Below are positions 31,221 to 39,939 of a stretch of 64,000 bases of DNA, piece after piece. The position numbers and the translations under genes are program-made. Below the pieces are notes generated by a model. The model worked only from the letters and a program-made list of their open reading frames with translations, made no database searches and was not told where the DNA came from. The stretch is from contig CAZSSB010000010.1 of the NCBI GenBank assembly GCA_964609245.1, positions 1-64,000 of the forward strand. The letters are read 5' to 3'. Source of the DNA: JAFGCY01 sp964609245 (GTDB lineage Bacteria; 4484-113; JAFGCY01). Position 1 is the first letter of the stretch. Every line of letters starts with the position of its first letter.

Positions 31221-33161
31221 ATGGCAGATACGAAAGACACATCTCGTGCTCCAAGCAGTCAGCGAGGGAAGGCTGATATCAGTGGCTGGGCGGATTCGGA
31301 GACCGCGCTCTACGAGTTTGCGATCGGCGCAAACGTGCGCGTCACAATCGACGGTAAAGACGTGCGGGTGCCAATGGGGACGACGATCCTGGAGGCGGCA
31401 CGCCAAGCCGGCATCCGGATTCCCACGCTGTGCGCCCACGATGACCTGTGCATCGCCGGTGTGTGTCGGGTCTGCGTCGTGGAGGTTGAGGGCCAACGGA
31501 CGCTGCAGGCCGCCTGCGCATACCCGATCACCCAGCCGATCACGGTGCTGACTCACTCACGCAAGGTGCGCCAGGCACGGCGCAACATCCTGCAGCTGCT
31601 GCTTCGCAACCACTACGGTGAGTGCTACACCTGCAAGCGCAACGGCAACTGCGAACTGCAATCGTTGGCCGAGGAGTACGGCGTTGAGACGCTGCACTTC
31701 GGTCACGTTGAGCGACCGCAGTTCGAGCCGGATCACTCCAGCCACGCGGTGTTCCGCGACATGAACAAGTGTGTACTCTGCCGGCGCTGCGTGCGCACCT
31801 GCATCGATCTGCAGGAGGTGGGAGTGCTCGAAGCGGTGGGCCGCGGAGCCGACACCAAGATCGAGACGTTCCTAGGAAAGCCGATCAACGACGTGGTCTG
31901 CATCAACTGCGGGCAGTGCATCAACCGCTGCCCGACCGGGGCGTTGACGGCCAACGACCCGACAGCTGAGATCTGGCAGGCAATCGACGATCCCAGCAAG
32001 CACGTGGTGATCCAGACGGCGCCCAGTCCGCGAGCCGGAATCGGTGAGGTCTTCGGTCTTGAGCCGGGCGTGCCGTTGACGTTCCAGATGAACACGGCGA
32101 TCCGGCTGTGTGGGTTCGATGCCGTGTTCGACACGAACTTTTCTGCGGACCTGACGATCATCGAGGAAGGCACGGAGCTGATCACCCGGCTGTACAAGGC
32201 GCTCGTGGCGAAGGACAAGGACGTGGCCCTGCCGCAGTTCACCAGCTGCTCGCCGGGCTGGGTCAAGTACATCGAGCACTTCTATCCCGAGTACCTGGCA
32301 CACGTTTCGTCCTGCAAGAGCCCGCAGCAGATGTTCGGCGCCGTGATCAAGACGTACTACGCGCAGGTGAAGGGCATCGACCCCAAGGACATCGTCACGG
32401 TCGCGCTGATGCCGTGCTCCGCCAAGAAGTACGAGTGCAACCGGCCTGAGATGAACGACAGTGGCTTCAAGGACATCGATTACGGTCTGACCACGCGCGA
32501 GATGGGACAGATGTTCAAGGAAGCCGGCATCGACCTGCCGGCGATGCCCAAGAGCGATTTCGACGACCCGTTCGGCACCGCCACCGGCTCGGGAGTGATT
32601 TTCGGTGCCACCGGCGGGGTGATGGAGTCGGCGCTGCGCTGTGTGATTGAATTGGTCACCGGCGAGAAGGTGGAGAAGTTCTACGAGCACGCCGACATCA
32701 TCCCGGTACGTGGTTTCGAAGGAGTCAAGTACGCTGAGATCAAGGTGCCCAAGACCGGCCCGGTGCCCGAGCTGATCGCTCACCTGGTACCGAACTGGGA
32801 CTGGCTGAAGGATGCTACGCTGCGCGTTGCGGTATGCCACGGCACGGCCAACGCCAAGCGCGTGATGGAGGACATCAAGGCTGGCGGCAAGTTCAGCCAA
32901 TGCCACTTCATCGAGTTCATGGCCTGCCCGGGCGGCTGTCTGGGCGGCGGTGGCCAGCCGATTCCGACAACGACGGAGATTCGTAAGGCACGGGCCAAAG
33001 CGATTTATGCGGAAGACTCCGCTTACGACGTGCGTAAGTCCCATGAGAATCCCGCTCTGCTGAAGCTGTACGAGGAGTTCTTGACGGACGGGCCTTGCGG
33101 CCACATCAGCCACAAGCTCTTGCACACGCACTACACCGCACGAGGCAAGTTCATCAGTTAG
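31221..33161 (+). CDS. hydA: HydA, catalytic subunit of [FeFe]-hydrogenase
   Basis: 646 aa from the ATG at 31221; a longer in-frame opening runs back into hydB without similarity. N-terminal [2Fe-2S] domain (CAHDDLCIAGVCRVC), His-Cys [4Fe-4S] site (HYGECYTCKRNGNC), two [4Fe-4S] motifs (CVLCRRCVRTC, CINCGQCINRC), then the H-cluster domain: L1 TSCSPGW (C343, S344), L2 MPCSAKKYE, L3 EFMACPGGCLGGGGQP. The usual L1 is TSCCPxW; here the second Cys is Ser. Length matches T. maritima-type HydA. It reversibly reduces protons. The sequence shows no Tat signal, so it is cytoplasmic. It forms a complex with HydB and HydC. Confidence 0.96.
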   Translation: MADTKDTSRAPSSQRGKADISGWADSETALYEFAIGANVRVTIDGKDVRVPMGTTILEAARQAGIRIPTLCAHDDLCIAGVCRVCVVEVEGQRTLQAACAYPITQPITVLTHSRKVRQARRNILQLLLRNHYGECYTCKRNGNCELQSLAEEYGVETLHFGHVERPQFEPDHSSHAVFRDMNKCVLCRRCVRTCIDLQEVGVLEAVGRGADTKIETFLGKPINDVVCINCGQCINRCPTGALTANDPTAEIWQAIDDPSKHVVIQTAPSPRAGIGEVFGLEPGVPLTFQMNTAIRLCGFDAVFDTNFSADLTIIEEGTELITRLYKALVAKDKDVALPQFTSCSPGWVKYIEHFYPEYLAHVSSCKSPQQMFGAVIKTYYAQVKGIDPKDIVTVALMPCSAKKYECNRPEMNDSGFKDIDYGLTTREMGQMFKEAGIDLPAMPKSDFDDPFGTATGSGVIFGATGGVMESALRCVIELVTGEKVEKFYEHADIIPVRGFEGVKYAEIKVPKTGPVPELIAHLVPNWDWLKDATLRVAVCHGTANAKRVMEDIKAGGKFSQCHFIEFMACPGGCLGGGGQPIPTTTEIRKARAKAIYAEDSAYDVRKSHENPALLKLYEEFLTDGPCGHISHKLLHTHYTARGKFIS

Positions 33162-33255
33162 GATTAGGATGTAGTGGGGACGTGCTCGGGCTCGTCGATG
33201 GCCTATCGGTCGCTCGTTCCCGCAATCAACCGCGGCAGCAGGAGAGGCGAGAGGT

Positions 33256-34563
33256 TTGCGCCAGGACTTCGTGAATCCGCCCACGGCTGGCCGGGACGTC
33301 CCCCCGGACCGGCGTACGCAGGAATTCACCGCATTTGAGCGCCGGGCGCTGTTCAACATCAACCAGCAGGTGGCCGCGGCGACCTCACTCGACGAGGCGA
33401 TGGACTTCCTGTATGAGTCGATCGGCGAAATGTGCTCGCGGGATCGGATCAGCCTGCTGATCATCGACGAGGAAGAGCAGAGCGCAGCGATCCAGTGGAC
33501 CCGCTGCGCGGGTGGTGAGTGCCTCCGGTTGCGGCCAGGATACTCCGTCGCATTGCCGGACGAAGTGCTGGAGCAGCCGCTGGCGAGCGGACAGGTGCTG
33601 CTGATCGGCAATATCGAGAAGCCGGGGGTCTCAATCCCGGGCGGTCACTGGCTCAACGAACTGGCCCACGAAGGTCAGCGCTCCGGGATTCTGTGTCCGC
33701 TGCACGTCAATGAGCGGGCGTTCGGCGTGCTGGTCGTGATGTCGCACCAGCCGTACAGCTTCGGCTATCACGAGCGCCAGATGCTGGAGGTGGTACGCGA
33801 GCGAGTGAGCCAGGCGCTGCTGACAGCCTTCATGATCGATGAACTGCAGGCTACCAATCGCGCGTATCTGGAGATGCTGGGCTTCGTCAGCCACGAACTG
33901 AAGAACCCACTGGCCGCCATCGTGATGGATGGCAAGCTGTTGGCCCAGGGATACGTCGGCGAACTCAGCGAGGCCCAGGAGCGGCGGGTTGGCAAGGTAG
34001 TGGCCAAGGGCCAGTACCTGCTGAGTCTGATCCGGGAGTACCTGGATCTGTCACGGATCGAGAGCGGTGAACTGACGGCTCATCCGCATCCGGACGTGGA
34101 GCTGGTGGAACATGTGATAGCGCCGGCGCTGGAGATGGTGGGAGCGCAGATCGAAGAGCGGGAGATGCGGCTGGTGCGCGTGCTGCCGGACGATTTGCGG
34201 CCGATCACCGTCGATCCGGAGTTGATGCTGATCGTGATGGTGAACTTGCTGGGCAACGCCGCCAAGTACGGGCGGGACGGTGGTGAGCTGCGGCTGACGA
34301 TCGAGCAGTACGAGGAGGGACTCAAGGTCGTGGTATGGAATGAGGGGCCCGGATTCCCGCTGTCCGCCCGGTCAAGGTTGTTCCGGAAATTCTCACGCAT
34401 CCAGACGCCGGAACTGATGAAGCGCAAGGGCACTGGAGTGGGGCTGTACACGGTCTGGCAGGTCGTGCGGCTGCATGGCGGCAGCGTCTGGGCGGACTCG
34501 GAAGAGGGAGCCTGGGCGGAATTCGGCTTTGAGATCCCGCAGCCCCTGGCCTGCCCCACATAG
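33256..34563 (+). CDS. Soluble GAF-domain sensor histidine kinase
   Basis: 435 aa from TTG at 33256 (GTG at 33271 is an alternative). Residues about 35-195 form a GAF-like domain, linked by a helix to HisKA with the phospho-His H213 in FVSHELKNPLAAI, then HATPase_c with N-box NLLGNAAKYG, G1 NEGPGFP and G2 KGTGVGLY. No membrane segment, so it senses a cytoplasmic signal such as redox state or a diffusible ligand. It lies between hydA and hydG in the same orientation, which ties it to control of the hydrogenase; the lone receiver at 29113 is the obvious partner. Confidence 0.9.
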   Translation: MRQDFVNPPTAGRDVPPDRRTQEFTAFERRALFNINQQVAAATSLDEAMDFLYESIGEMCSRDRISLLIIDEEEQSAAIQWTRCAGGECLRLRPGYSVALPDEVLEQPLASGQVLLIGNIEKPGVSIPGGHWLNELAHEGQRSGILCPLHVNERAFGVLVVMSHQPYSFGYHERQMLEVVRERVSQALLTAFMIDELQATNRAYLEMLGFVSHELKNPLAAIVMDGKLLAQGYVGELSEAQERRVGKVVAKGQYLLSLIREYLDLSRIESGELTAHPHPDVELVEHVIAPALEMVGAQIEEREMRLVRVLPDDLRPITVDPELMLIVMVNLLGNAAKYGRDGGELRLTIEQYEEGLKVVVWNEGPGFPLSARSRLFRKFSRIQTPELMKRKGTGVGLYTVWQVVRLHGGSVWADSEEGAWAEFGFEIPQPLACPT

Positions 34564-34681
34564 GTCCAGGCGGCGACAACGGGCCGCCGCGAGCCGGGGA
34601 GGGATGGCGTTTCGCTGCGCCACCCAGGTTGCGCCACCAGGTTGACGCGTGAAGGAGTGCGCGCGCGAAGGAGCAGGAACA

Positions 34682-36088
34682 ATGAGTGTCGCGAATGCAG
34701 TAGCGTGGATTGACGAAGCCGCGGTGTGGAATGTACTTGAGCAGTCGCAGCGGCACGATGCCGCACGAGTCAAGGAGATTCTGGCTAAGGCTCGCGAGTT
34801 GAAGGGGATTACTGCCGCAGAGATGGCGGTGCTGATGCAGGTCAGCGACCCCGACCTGCTGGGCGAGATGTTCGCGACGGCGCGGTACATCAAGGACGAG
34901 ATCTACGGCCCGCGCCTGGTGCTGTTCGCACCGCTGTACGTGAGCAATCTGTGCTGCAACGAATGCCTGTACTGCGCCTTCCGGGTCCGCAACAAGGAGG
35001 TGGTCCGCCGGGCGCTGTCGATGGAAGAGATTGCCAACGAGACGCGCATCCTTGTGGAGCAGGGCCACAAGCGGATTCTGCTGGTGGCGGGCGAGGCCTA
35101 TCCGAAGCAGGGCTTCCAGTATGTGCTGGATGCAATTGACACCATCTACAAGACGAAGTCCGGCAACGGTGAAATCCGGCGGCTGAACGTCAACATTGCT
35201 CCGCTGCAGGTTGAGGAGTTCCGCCAGCTGAAGGCTGCCCAGATCGGCACCTACCAGCTGTTCCAGGAAACCTATCACCGCGAGACCTATCACAGCGTGC
35301 ACGTCGCCGGGCCGAAGACCGACTTCGACTGGCGGATCACGGCGATGGACCGCGCGCAGGAGGCCGGCATCGACGACGTGGGGATCGGGGTGCTGTTTGG
35401 CTTGTTCGACTGGCGCTACGAGCTGCTGGCGCTGATGCAGCACATCGCCCATCTGGAGCAGCGCTGGGGCGTGGGGCCCCACACCATCAGCGTGCCGCGG
35501 CTGGAGCCCGCCACAGGTTCAGACATCGCCACTCACCCGCCCCAGGCGGTCAGCGACATCGACTTTCGCAAGATCGTCGCGCTGCTGCGAATCACAATTC
35601 CCTATACGGGCATCATCATGAGTACGCGCGAGAGCCGGGACATCCGCGCCGAGACGTTCGCGCTGGGCGTCAGCCAGATCAGCGCGGGCAGCCGCACCAA
35701 CCCGGGGGGCTATGCCGAGGGGGAGCCGGTGCACGAGGAAGACACCGGACAGTTCAGCCTCGGGGACCACCGCCCGCTGGACGAAGTGATTCGGGACGTG
35801 GCCGAGCTGGGGTTTATCCCCAGCTTCTGCACGGCATGCTACCGCCTGGGGCGGACCGGTGAGGACTTCATGGACCTGGCCAAGCCGGGGCTGATCAAGT
35901 CGCATTGCGGCTGCAACGCGCTGAGCACCTTCATGGAGTACCTGGAGGACTACGCCTCGCCGGAAACGCGCGCAGCCGGCGACAAGGCGATGGCGCAACA
36001 CCTGGCCGAGCTTGACCCCGACAATCGGGCGAGAGCGACCAGGATGATCGAGAAGGTCCGAGCCGGTAAGCGCGACGTGTACGTGTAA
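34682..36088 (+). CDS. hydG: HydG, radical SAM tyrosine lyase for H-cluster assembly
   Basis: 468 aa from the ATG at 34682 (AAGGAG 8 bases upstream; an in-frame GTG at 34649 is less likely). The radical SAM motif CNECLYCAF binds [4Fe-4S]/SAM. The C-terminal CTACYRLGRTGEDFMDLAK followed by HCGCNA gives the Cys set for the second, dangler-iron cluster. HydG cleaves tyrosine to p-cresol, CO and cyanide and builds an Fe(CO)2CN synthon. Typical length. It starts the maturation half of the cluster. Confidence 0.96.
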   Translation: MSVANAVAWIDEAAVWNVLEQSQRHDAARVKEILAKARELKGITAAEMAVLMQVSDPDLLGEMFATARYIKDEIYGPRLVLFAPLYVSNLCCNECLYCAFRVRNKEVVRRALSMEEIANETRILVEQGHKRILLVAGEAYPKQGFQYVLDAIDTIYKTKSGNGEIRRLNVNIAPLQVEEFRQLKAAQIGTYQLFQETYHRETYHSVHVAGPKTDFDWRITAMDRAQEAGIDDVGIGVLFGLFDWRYELLALMQHIAHLEQRWGVGPHTISVPRLEPATGSDIATHPPQAVSDIDFRKIVALLRITIPYTGIIMSTRESRDIRAETFALGVSQISAGSRTNPGGYAEGEPVHEEDTGQFSLGDHRPLDEVIRDVAELGFIPSFCTACYRLGRTGEDFMDLAKPGLIKSHCGCNALSTFMEYLEDYASPETRAAGDKAMAQHLAELDPDNRARATRMIEKVRAGKRDVYV

Positions 36089-36109
36089 CCCGCGAGCGGA
36101 AGCAAGGGC

Positions 36110-36115
36110 TACAAT
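36110..36115 (+). promoter_or_regulatory. TACAAT -10 candidate upstream of aspA
   Basis: A TACAAT hexamer in the 60-base gap between hydG and aspA, 33 bases before the ATG. The -35 is poor; it may be an internal promoter for aspA-hydF-hydE. Confidence 0.3.
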
Positions 36116-36148
36116 CGGCTGGTCACTATTCTGCAAGGGGCGTGAGCC

Positions 36149-37612
36149 ATGACAGAGAGTCGCCGCACTGAGAAGGACATGCTTGGTGAAGTGGAGGTCC
36201 CGGCGGACGCCCTCTACGGCGTGCATACGGCGCGGGCGCTGGTGAACTTCCCGATCAGCGGCCGCCTGCCCCATCCGGAACTGGTGCACGCCTACGGTTT
36301 CGTCAAACTCGCCTGCGCCCGAACCAACCGGGCGCTGGGGCGCTGGGCGGACGATCCGGCCAAGGCCGATGCCATCGAGCGGGCCTGCGAGGAACTGAGC
36401 CGCGGCGAACTGGACCAGCACGTGGTGGTGGACGCCATGCAGGGCGGCGCGGGGACCAGCAAGAACATGAACGTCAACGAGGTGCTGGCCAATCGCGCCC
36501 TGCAGATCCTCGGTGAGCCGCTGGGCAACTACGAACGGGTTTCGCCGCTGGATGACATCAACCTGCATCAGTCGACGAACGATACCTATCCGACCGCGCT
36601 CAAGCTGGCCGCCGTGCGGCTGCTGCGCGAACTTGAGGATGAGGTGATCGCGCTGCAGGAGGCGTTCCAGGACAAGGAACGGGAGTTCGCGCACGTCGTG
36701 AAAATCGGGCGGACGCAGCTGCAGGACGCGGTGCCCACGACGCTGGGGCGCGAGATGGGCGCCTATGCCGAGGCCCTCAGCCGCGACCGCTGGCGGATTT
36801 ACAAGTGCGAGGAGCGCCTGCGCGTGGTCAACCTCGGTGGCACGGCGATCGGCACCGGACTGGCTGCGCCCCGGCAGTACATGTTCCGCGTTGTCGAGAC
36901 GCTGCGCGATTTGACCGGTATCGGCTTCGCCCGCGCCGAGAACCTCGTCGAGTCGACGCAGAACGCGGACGTGTTCGTTGAGGTCAGCGGCATCCTGAAG
37001 GCCAGTGCCAGCGGCCTGCTCAAGCTCTGCACGGACCTCAGACTGATGAGCAGCGGGCCGGAGGCGGGCTTCGGCGAGATCCGGCTGCCGCAGCGCCAGG
37101 CCGGCTCCAGCATCATGCCCGGCAAGGTCAATCCGGTGATCCCGGAGGCGGTGACGCAGGTGGCGATGCTGGTGATGGCTTACGATCAGGCGATCGCGCT
37201 CGCCTGCGGCCTGGGCAACCTGGAGCTGAATCCGTTCCTGCCGCTCGTGGCGAACTGCCTGCTGGACAGCATCCACCTGATGACGCAGGCACTGGAGGTG
37301 CTGCGCAGGCACTGCGTGGAAGGTATTGAGGCCGATGAAGAGCGCTGCCGGCAATACGTGCTCAGTTCGACGGCGCTGGTGACGGCGCTGGTGCCGGTAC
37401 TGGGCTATGAGCGGGCCAGTGCGGTGGCGAAGCAGGCCAAGGCGACGGGTTTGACGATACGGGAGGTAGTGCTGGAGCAGGGACTGCTGAGCGAGAAGGA
37501 GTTCGAGGAGCTGATCAGTCCGGAGGCGGTGATGCGGCTGGGATCGATGCAGCACGGCCGCGACCCCGCGGCACTACCGACCGTTGAGGAGGGCGATGAG
37601 AAGGGCACCTAG
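36149..37612 (+). CDS. aspA: Aspartate ammonia-lyase (fumarase/aspartase superfamily)
   Basis: 487 aa. Superfamily signatures are intact: LYGVHTARALVNFPIS, QGGAGTSKNMNVNEV, the catalytic loop GSSIMPGKVNPVIPEA, and LNPFLPL near the C-terminus. It deaminates aspartate to fumarate and ammonia. AAGGGG precedes the ATG. It is embedded between hydG and hydF and overlaps hydF by 17 bases, so it is coexpressed with the maturases. Aspartase genes recur in hyd maturation clusters of other bacteria; supply of ammonia for the bridging amine is a possible reason, but that is inference. Fumarase activity cannot be excluded. Confidence 0.9.
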   Translation: MTESRRTEKDMLGEVEVPADALYGVHTARALVNFPISGRLPHPELVHAYGFVKLACARTNRALGRWADDPAKADAIERACEELSRGELDQHVVVDAMQGGAGTSKNMNVNEVLANRALQILGEPLGNYERVSPLDDINLHQSTNDTYPTALKLAAVRLLRELEDEVIALQEAFQDKEREFAHVVKIGRTQLQDAVPTTLGREMGAYAEALSRDRWRIYKCEERLRVVNLGGTAIGTGLAAPRQYMFRVVETLRDLTGIGFARAENLVESTQNADVFVEVSGILKASASGLLKLCTDLRLMSSGPEAGFGEIRLPQRQAGSSIMPGKVNPVIPEAVTQVAMLVMAYDQAIALACGLGNLELNPFLPLVANCLLDSIHLMTQALEVLRRHCVEGIEADEERCRQYVLSSTALVTALVPVLGYERASAVAKQAKATGLTIREVVLEQGLLSEKEFEELISPEAVMRLGSMQHGRDPAALPTVEEGDEKGT

Positions 37613-38834
37613 AGGCTTGCGGCTGCACATCGGCTTGTTCGGCCGGCGCAACGTCGGCAAGTCCAGCCTGCTCAACGCGATCACCCGGCAGCGGGTCAGC
37701 ATCGTCAGCGATACTGCCGGCACGACGACTGATCCGGTTGAAAAGCCGATGGAGCTGCTGCCGCTTGGTCCGGTGCTGTTCATCGACACCGCGGGGATCG
37801 ACGACGAGGGTGCGCTGGGCGCGGAGCGGGTCAAGCGGACCGCCCAGGTCCTGGATCGTACAGACCTCGGCGTGATAGTGGTTGCGGGTGAGTGGGGAGA
37901 GTTCGAGGAGCAGCTAATCGCGGACTTCACCGCGCGCAACGTCCCGGTGGTGGTTGTCTTCAACAAGAGCGATCTGGCGGAGCCCCCGGTGCAGGCGGCA
38001 GCCAGGCTTGAACGGCTGGGCATCGCGAGCATCCGGACGGTGGCGACGGCCGGGGAGGGCGTGGACCAGTTCCGCCACGCCTTGCTGGCACATGCCCCTG
38101 AGGAGTTCATCAGCAACCCGGCGATCCTGGGCGACCTGGTGGGAGCCGGCGAGCTGGCGGTGCTGGTGGTGCCGATCGACAAGGAAGCTCCCAAGGGACG
38201 ATTGATCCTGCCCCAGGTGCAGGCGATCCGCGATCTGCTGGACAGCGACGCGATGGCGATGGTGGTGAAGGAACGCGAGCTGCGCGCGGCGCTGGCCCGC
38301 CTGGCGACTCCTCCCAAGCTGGTGGTGACCGACAGCCAGGCGTTCCTGAAGGTCGTCGCCGACGTCCCGCGCGAGGTGCCGCTGACCAGCTTCAGCATCC
38401 TGTTCAGCCGGTTCAAAGGCGACCTGCTGACGCAGGTGGAGGGCACGCTTGCCATTGAGGATCTGCGGGCCGGCGACCGCGTGCTGGTGGCCGAGTCCTG
38501 TAGCCACCACCCGATCAGCGACGATATCGGGCGCGTGAAGATCCCGCGCTGGCTGACTCAATACGTCGGCGGAAAACTGGAATTCGATACGGTCCAGGGG
38601 CACGACTTCCCACAGGACTTAACACGATACAGGCTGGTAGTTCACTGCGGCGCCTGTGTCACCAATCGGCGCGAGGTGCTGAGCCGGATCATGCGCTGCC
38701 GCGAGCAGGGCGTACCGATCACCAACTACGGTCTGACGATCAGCTACAGCCTGGGCATCTTCGAGCGGGCGCTGGAGCCCTTCCCGGCGGCGCTGGAACT
38801 GGTGCAGGAGCGCGCCAGGGCGGGGTCACGATGA
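37596..38834 (+). CDS. hydF: HydF, GTPase scaffold for H-cluster maturation
   Basis: 412 aa from the ATG at 37596. GTPase motifs: G1 GRRNVGKSSL, G2 region AGTTTDPV, G3 DTAGIDD, G4 NKSD. The C-terminal iron-sulfur motif is visible as CSHHPI ... HCGACVTNR, the HydF pattern HxH/Cys plus CxxC. It carries the [2Fe] precursor and delivers it to HydA. AGGAGG lies just upstream. It overlaps aspA at its start and hydE (ATGA) at its end. Confidence 0.96.
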   Translation: MRRAPRGLRLHIGLFGRRNVGKSSLLNAITRQRVSIVSDTAGTTTDPVEKPMELLPLGPVLFIDTAGIDDEGALGAERVKRTAQVLDRTDLGVIVVAGEWGEFEEQLIADFTARNVPVVVVFNKSDLAEPPVQAAARLERLGIASIRTVATAGEGVDQFRHALLAHAPEEFISNPAILGDLVGAGELAVLVVPIDKEAPKGRLILPQVQAIRDLLDSDAMAMVVKERELRAALARLATPPKLVVTDSQAFLKVVADVPREVPLTSFSILFSRFKGDLLTQVEGTLAIEDLRAGDRVLVAESCSHHPISDDIGRVKIPRWLTQYVGGKLEFDTVQGHDFPQDLTRYRLVVHCGACVTNRREVLSRIMRCREQGVPITNYGLTISYSLGIFERALEPFPAALELVQERARAGSR

Positions 38835-39910
38835 GTGCTGTGGAGCCTCGGCGAATCAGCCGCGATGAGATTCTCGATTGGCTGCGGGAGAATAAGTCCG
38901 CGCGCCTGGATGAGCTCTGGCGGCAGGCGGATGAAGTGCGGCGGCAGCAGGTCGGCGACGCGGTGCACCTGCGCGGACTGATCGAGATCGGCAACCACTG
39001 CACGCGCCAGTGCGCCTACTGCGGACTGCGCGCACCTAATACGGGCGTCGAGCGCTACCGGATGACCGAGGATGAGATACTCAGCAGCGCCCGGGACGCG
39101 CAGCGCTACGGGTACGGCACAGTGGTAATGCAGTCCGGGGAGGACTATGGGTTTACCGCCGAATGGATCGCCGGCGTGGTGCGGCGAGTCAAGCGGGAAG
39201 CCGGCCTGGCCGTCACGCTTAGCTTCGGCGAGCGGCCGGACGAAGACCTGGCGCTCTGGCGGGAAGCCGGGGCCGACCGCTATCTGCTGCGCTTTGAGAC
39301 GAGCGATCCGCAGCTGTATGCGCTGATCCATCCCTCGCGCGACGGGCGCCCAAGCCGTCCCGAGGATCGGCTGGACAAGCTGGGGGTGCTGCGGGACCTG
39401 GGCTACGAGACCGGCAGCGGCGTGATGATTGGCATCCCCGGCCAGACATATGAGAGTCTGGCGGATGACATCGCGCTGTTCGGGGACCTAGACCTGGACA
39501 TGGTGGGCGTGGGGCCGTACATCATGCATCCGGACACACCGCTGGGCCGCGGCGAGGTTCAGTTGCCGGACGCAGGTGAGCGGCAGGTGCCAAGCTCGGA
39601 GCTGATGGGCTACAAGGTGGTGGCGCTGACGCGGCTCACCTGCCCGGAGGCCAACATTCCGTCGACGACGGCGCTGGCCACGCTCAACTACGAGCAGGGC
39701 CGCGAGCTGGGACTGATGCGCGGCGCCAACGTGGTGATGCCGAACATCACGCCGGCCGCCTATCGTTACCTGTACCAGATCTACCCGGCCAAGGCCTGCA
39801 TCCAGGAGAGCGCCGAGGACTTCCACAGTGCTATCCACCAGCGCATCAGCGCGATCGGCCGCACGGTGGGGCAGGGCCCGGGCGGGCGGCTGGGTGTTCT
39901 TCGCAGGTAA
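38831..39910 (+). CDS. hydE: HydE, radical SAM maturase
   Basis: 359 aa. Radical SAM motif CTRQCAYCGLRA (C-x3-C-x2-C) near residue 57; the BioB-like barrel continues with TVVMQSGEDYG, LSFGERPDEDL, ETSDPQLYALIHPSR and IGIPGQT. It acts on the HydG product to form the dinuclear iron precursor. The ATG overlaps the hydF stop (ATGA). It is the last gene of the cluster; pyrD downstream has its own -10. Confidence 0.95.
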   Translation: MSAVEPRRISRDEILDWLRENKSARLDELWRQADEVRRQQVGDAVHLRGLIEIGNHCTRQCAYCGLRAPNTGVERYRMTEDEILSSARDAQRYGYGTVVMQSGEDYGFTAEWIAGVVRRVKREAGLAVTLSFGERPDEDLALWREAGADRYLLRFETSDPQLYALIHPSRDGRPSRPEDRLDKLGVLRDLGYETGSGVMIGIPGQTYESLADDIALFGDLDLDMVGVGPYIMHPDTPLGRGEVQLPDAGERQVPSSELMGYKVVALTRLTCPEANIPSTTALATLNYEQGRELGLMRGANVVMPNITPAAYRYLYQIYPAKACIQESAEDFHSAIHQRISAIGRTVGQGPGGRLGVLRR

Positions 39911-39927
39911 ACACCGGCCCAGTCTGC

Positions 39928-39933
39928 TACCAT
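39928..39933 (+). promoter_or_regulatory. TACCAT -10, leaderless start of pyrD
   Basis: TACCAT ends 6 bases before the GTG at 39940; there is no Shine-Dalgarno. Confidence 0.45.
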
Positions 39934-39939
39934 AGTCAG

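Noticed and set aside
31872..33611. 579-codon minus-strand frame opposite hydA and the kinase
   Set aside because: Shadow of well-supported genes; no start context or recognised domain.
35519..37555. 678-codon minus-strand frame opposite hydG and aspA
   Set aside because: Composition is His/Arg/Gln/Leu-rich with no motif, and both plus-strand genes have full family signatures in the same DNA.
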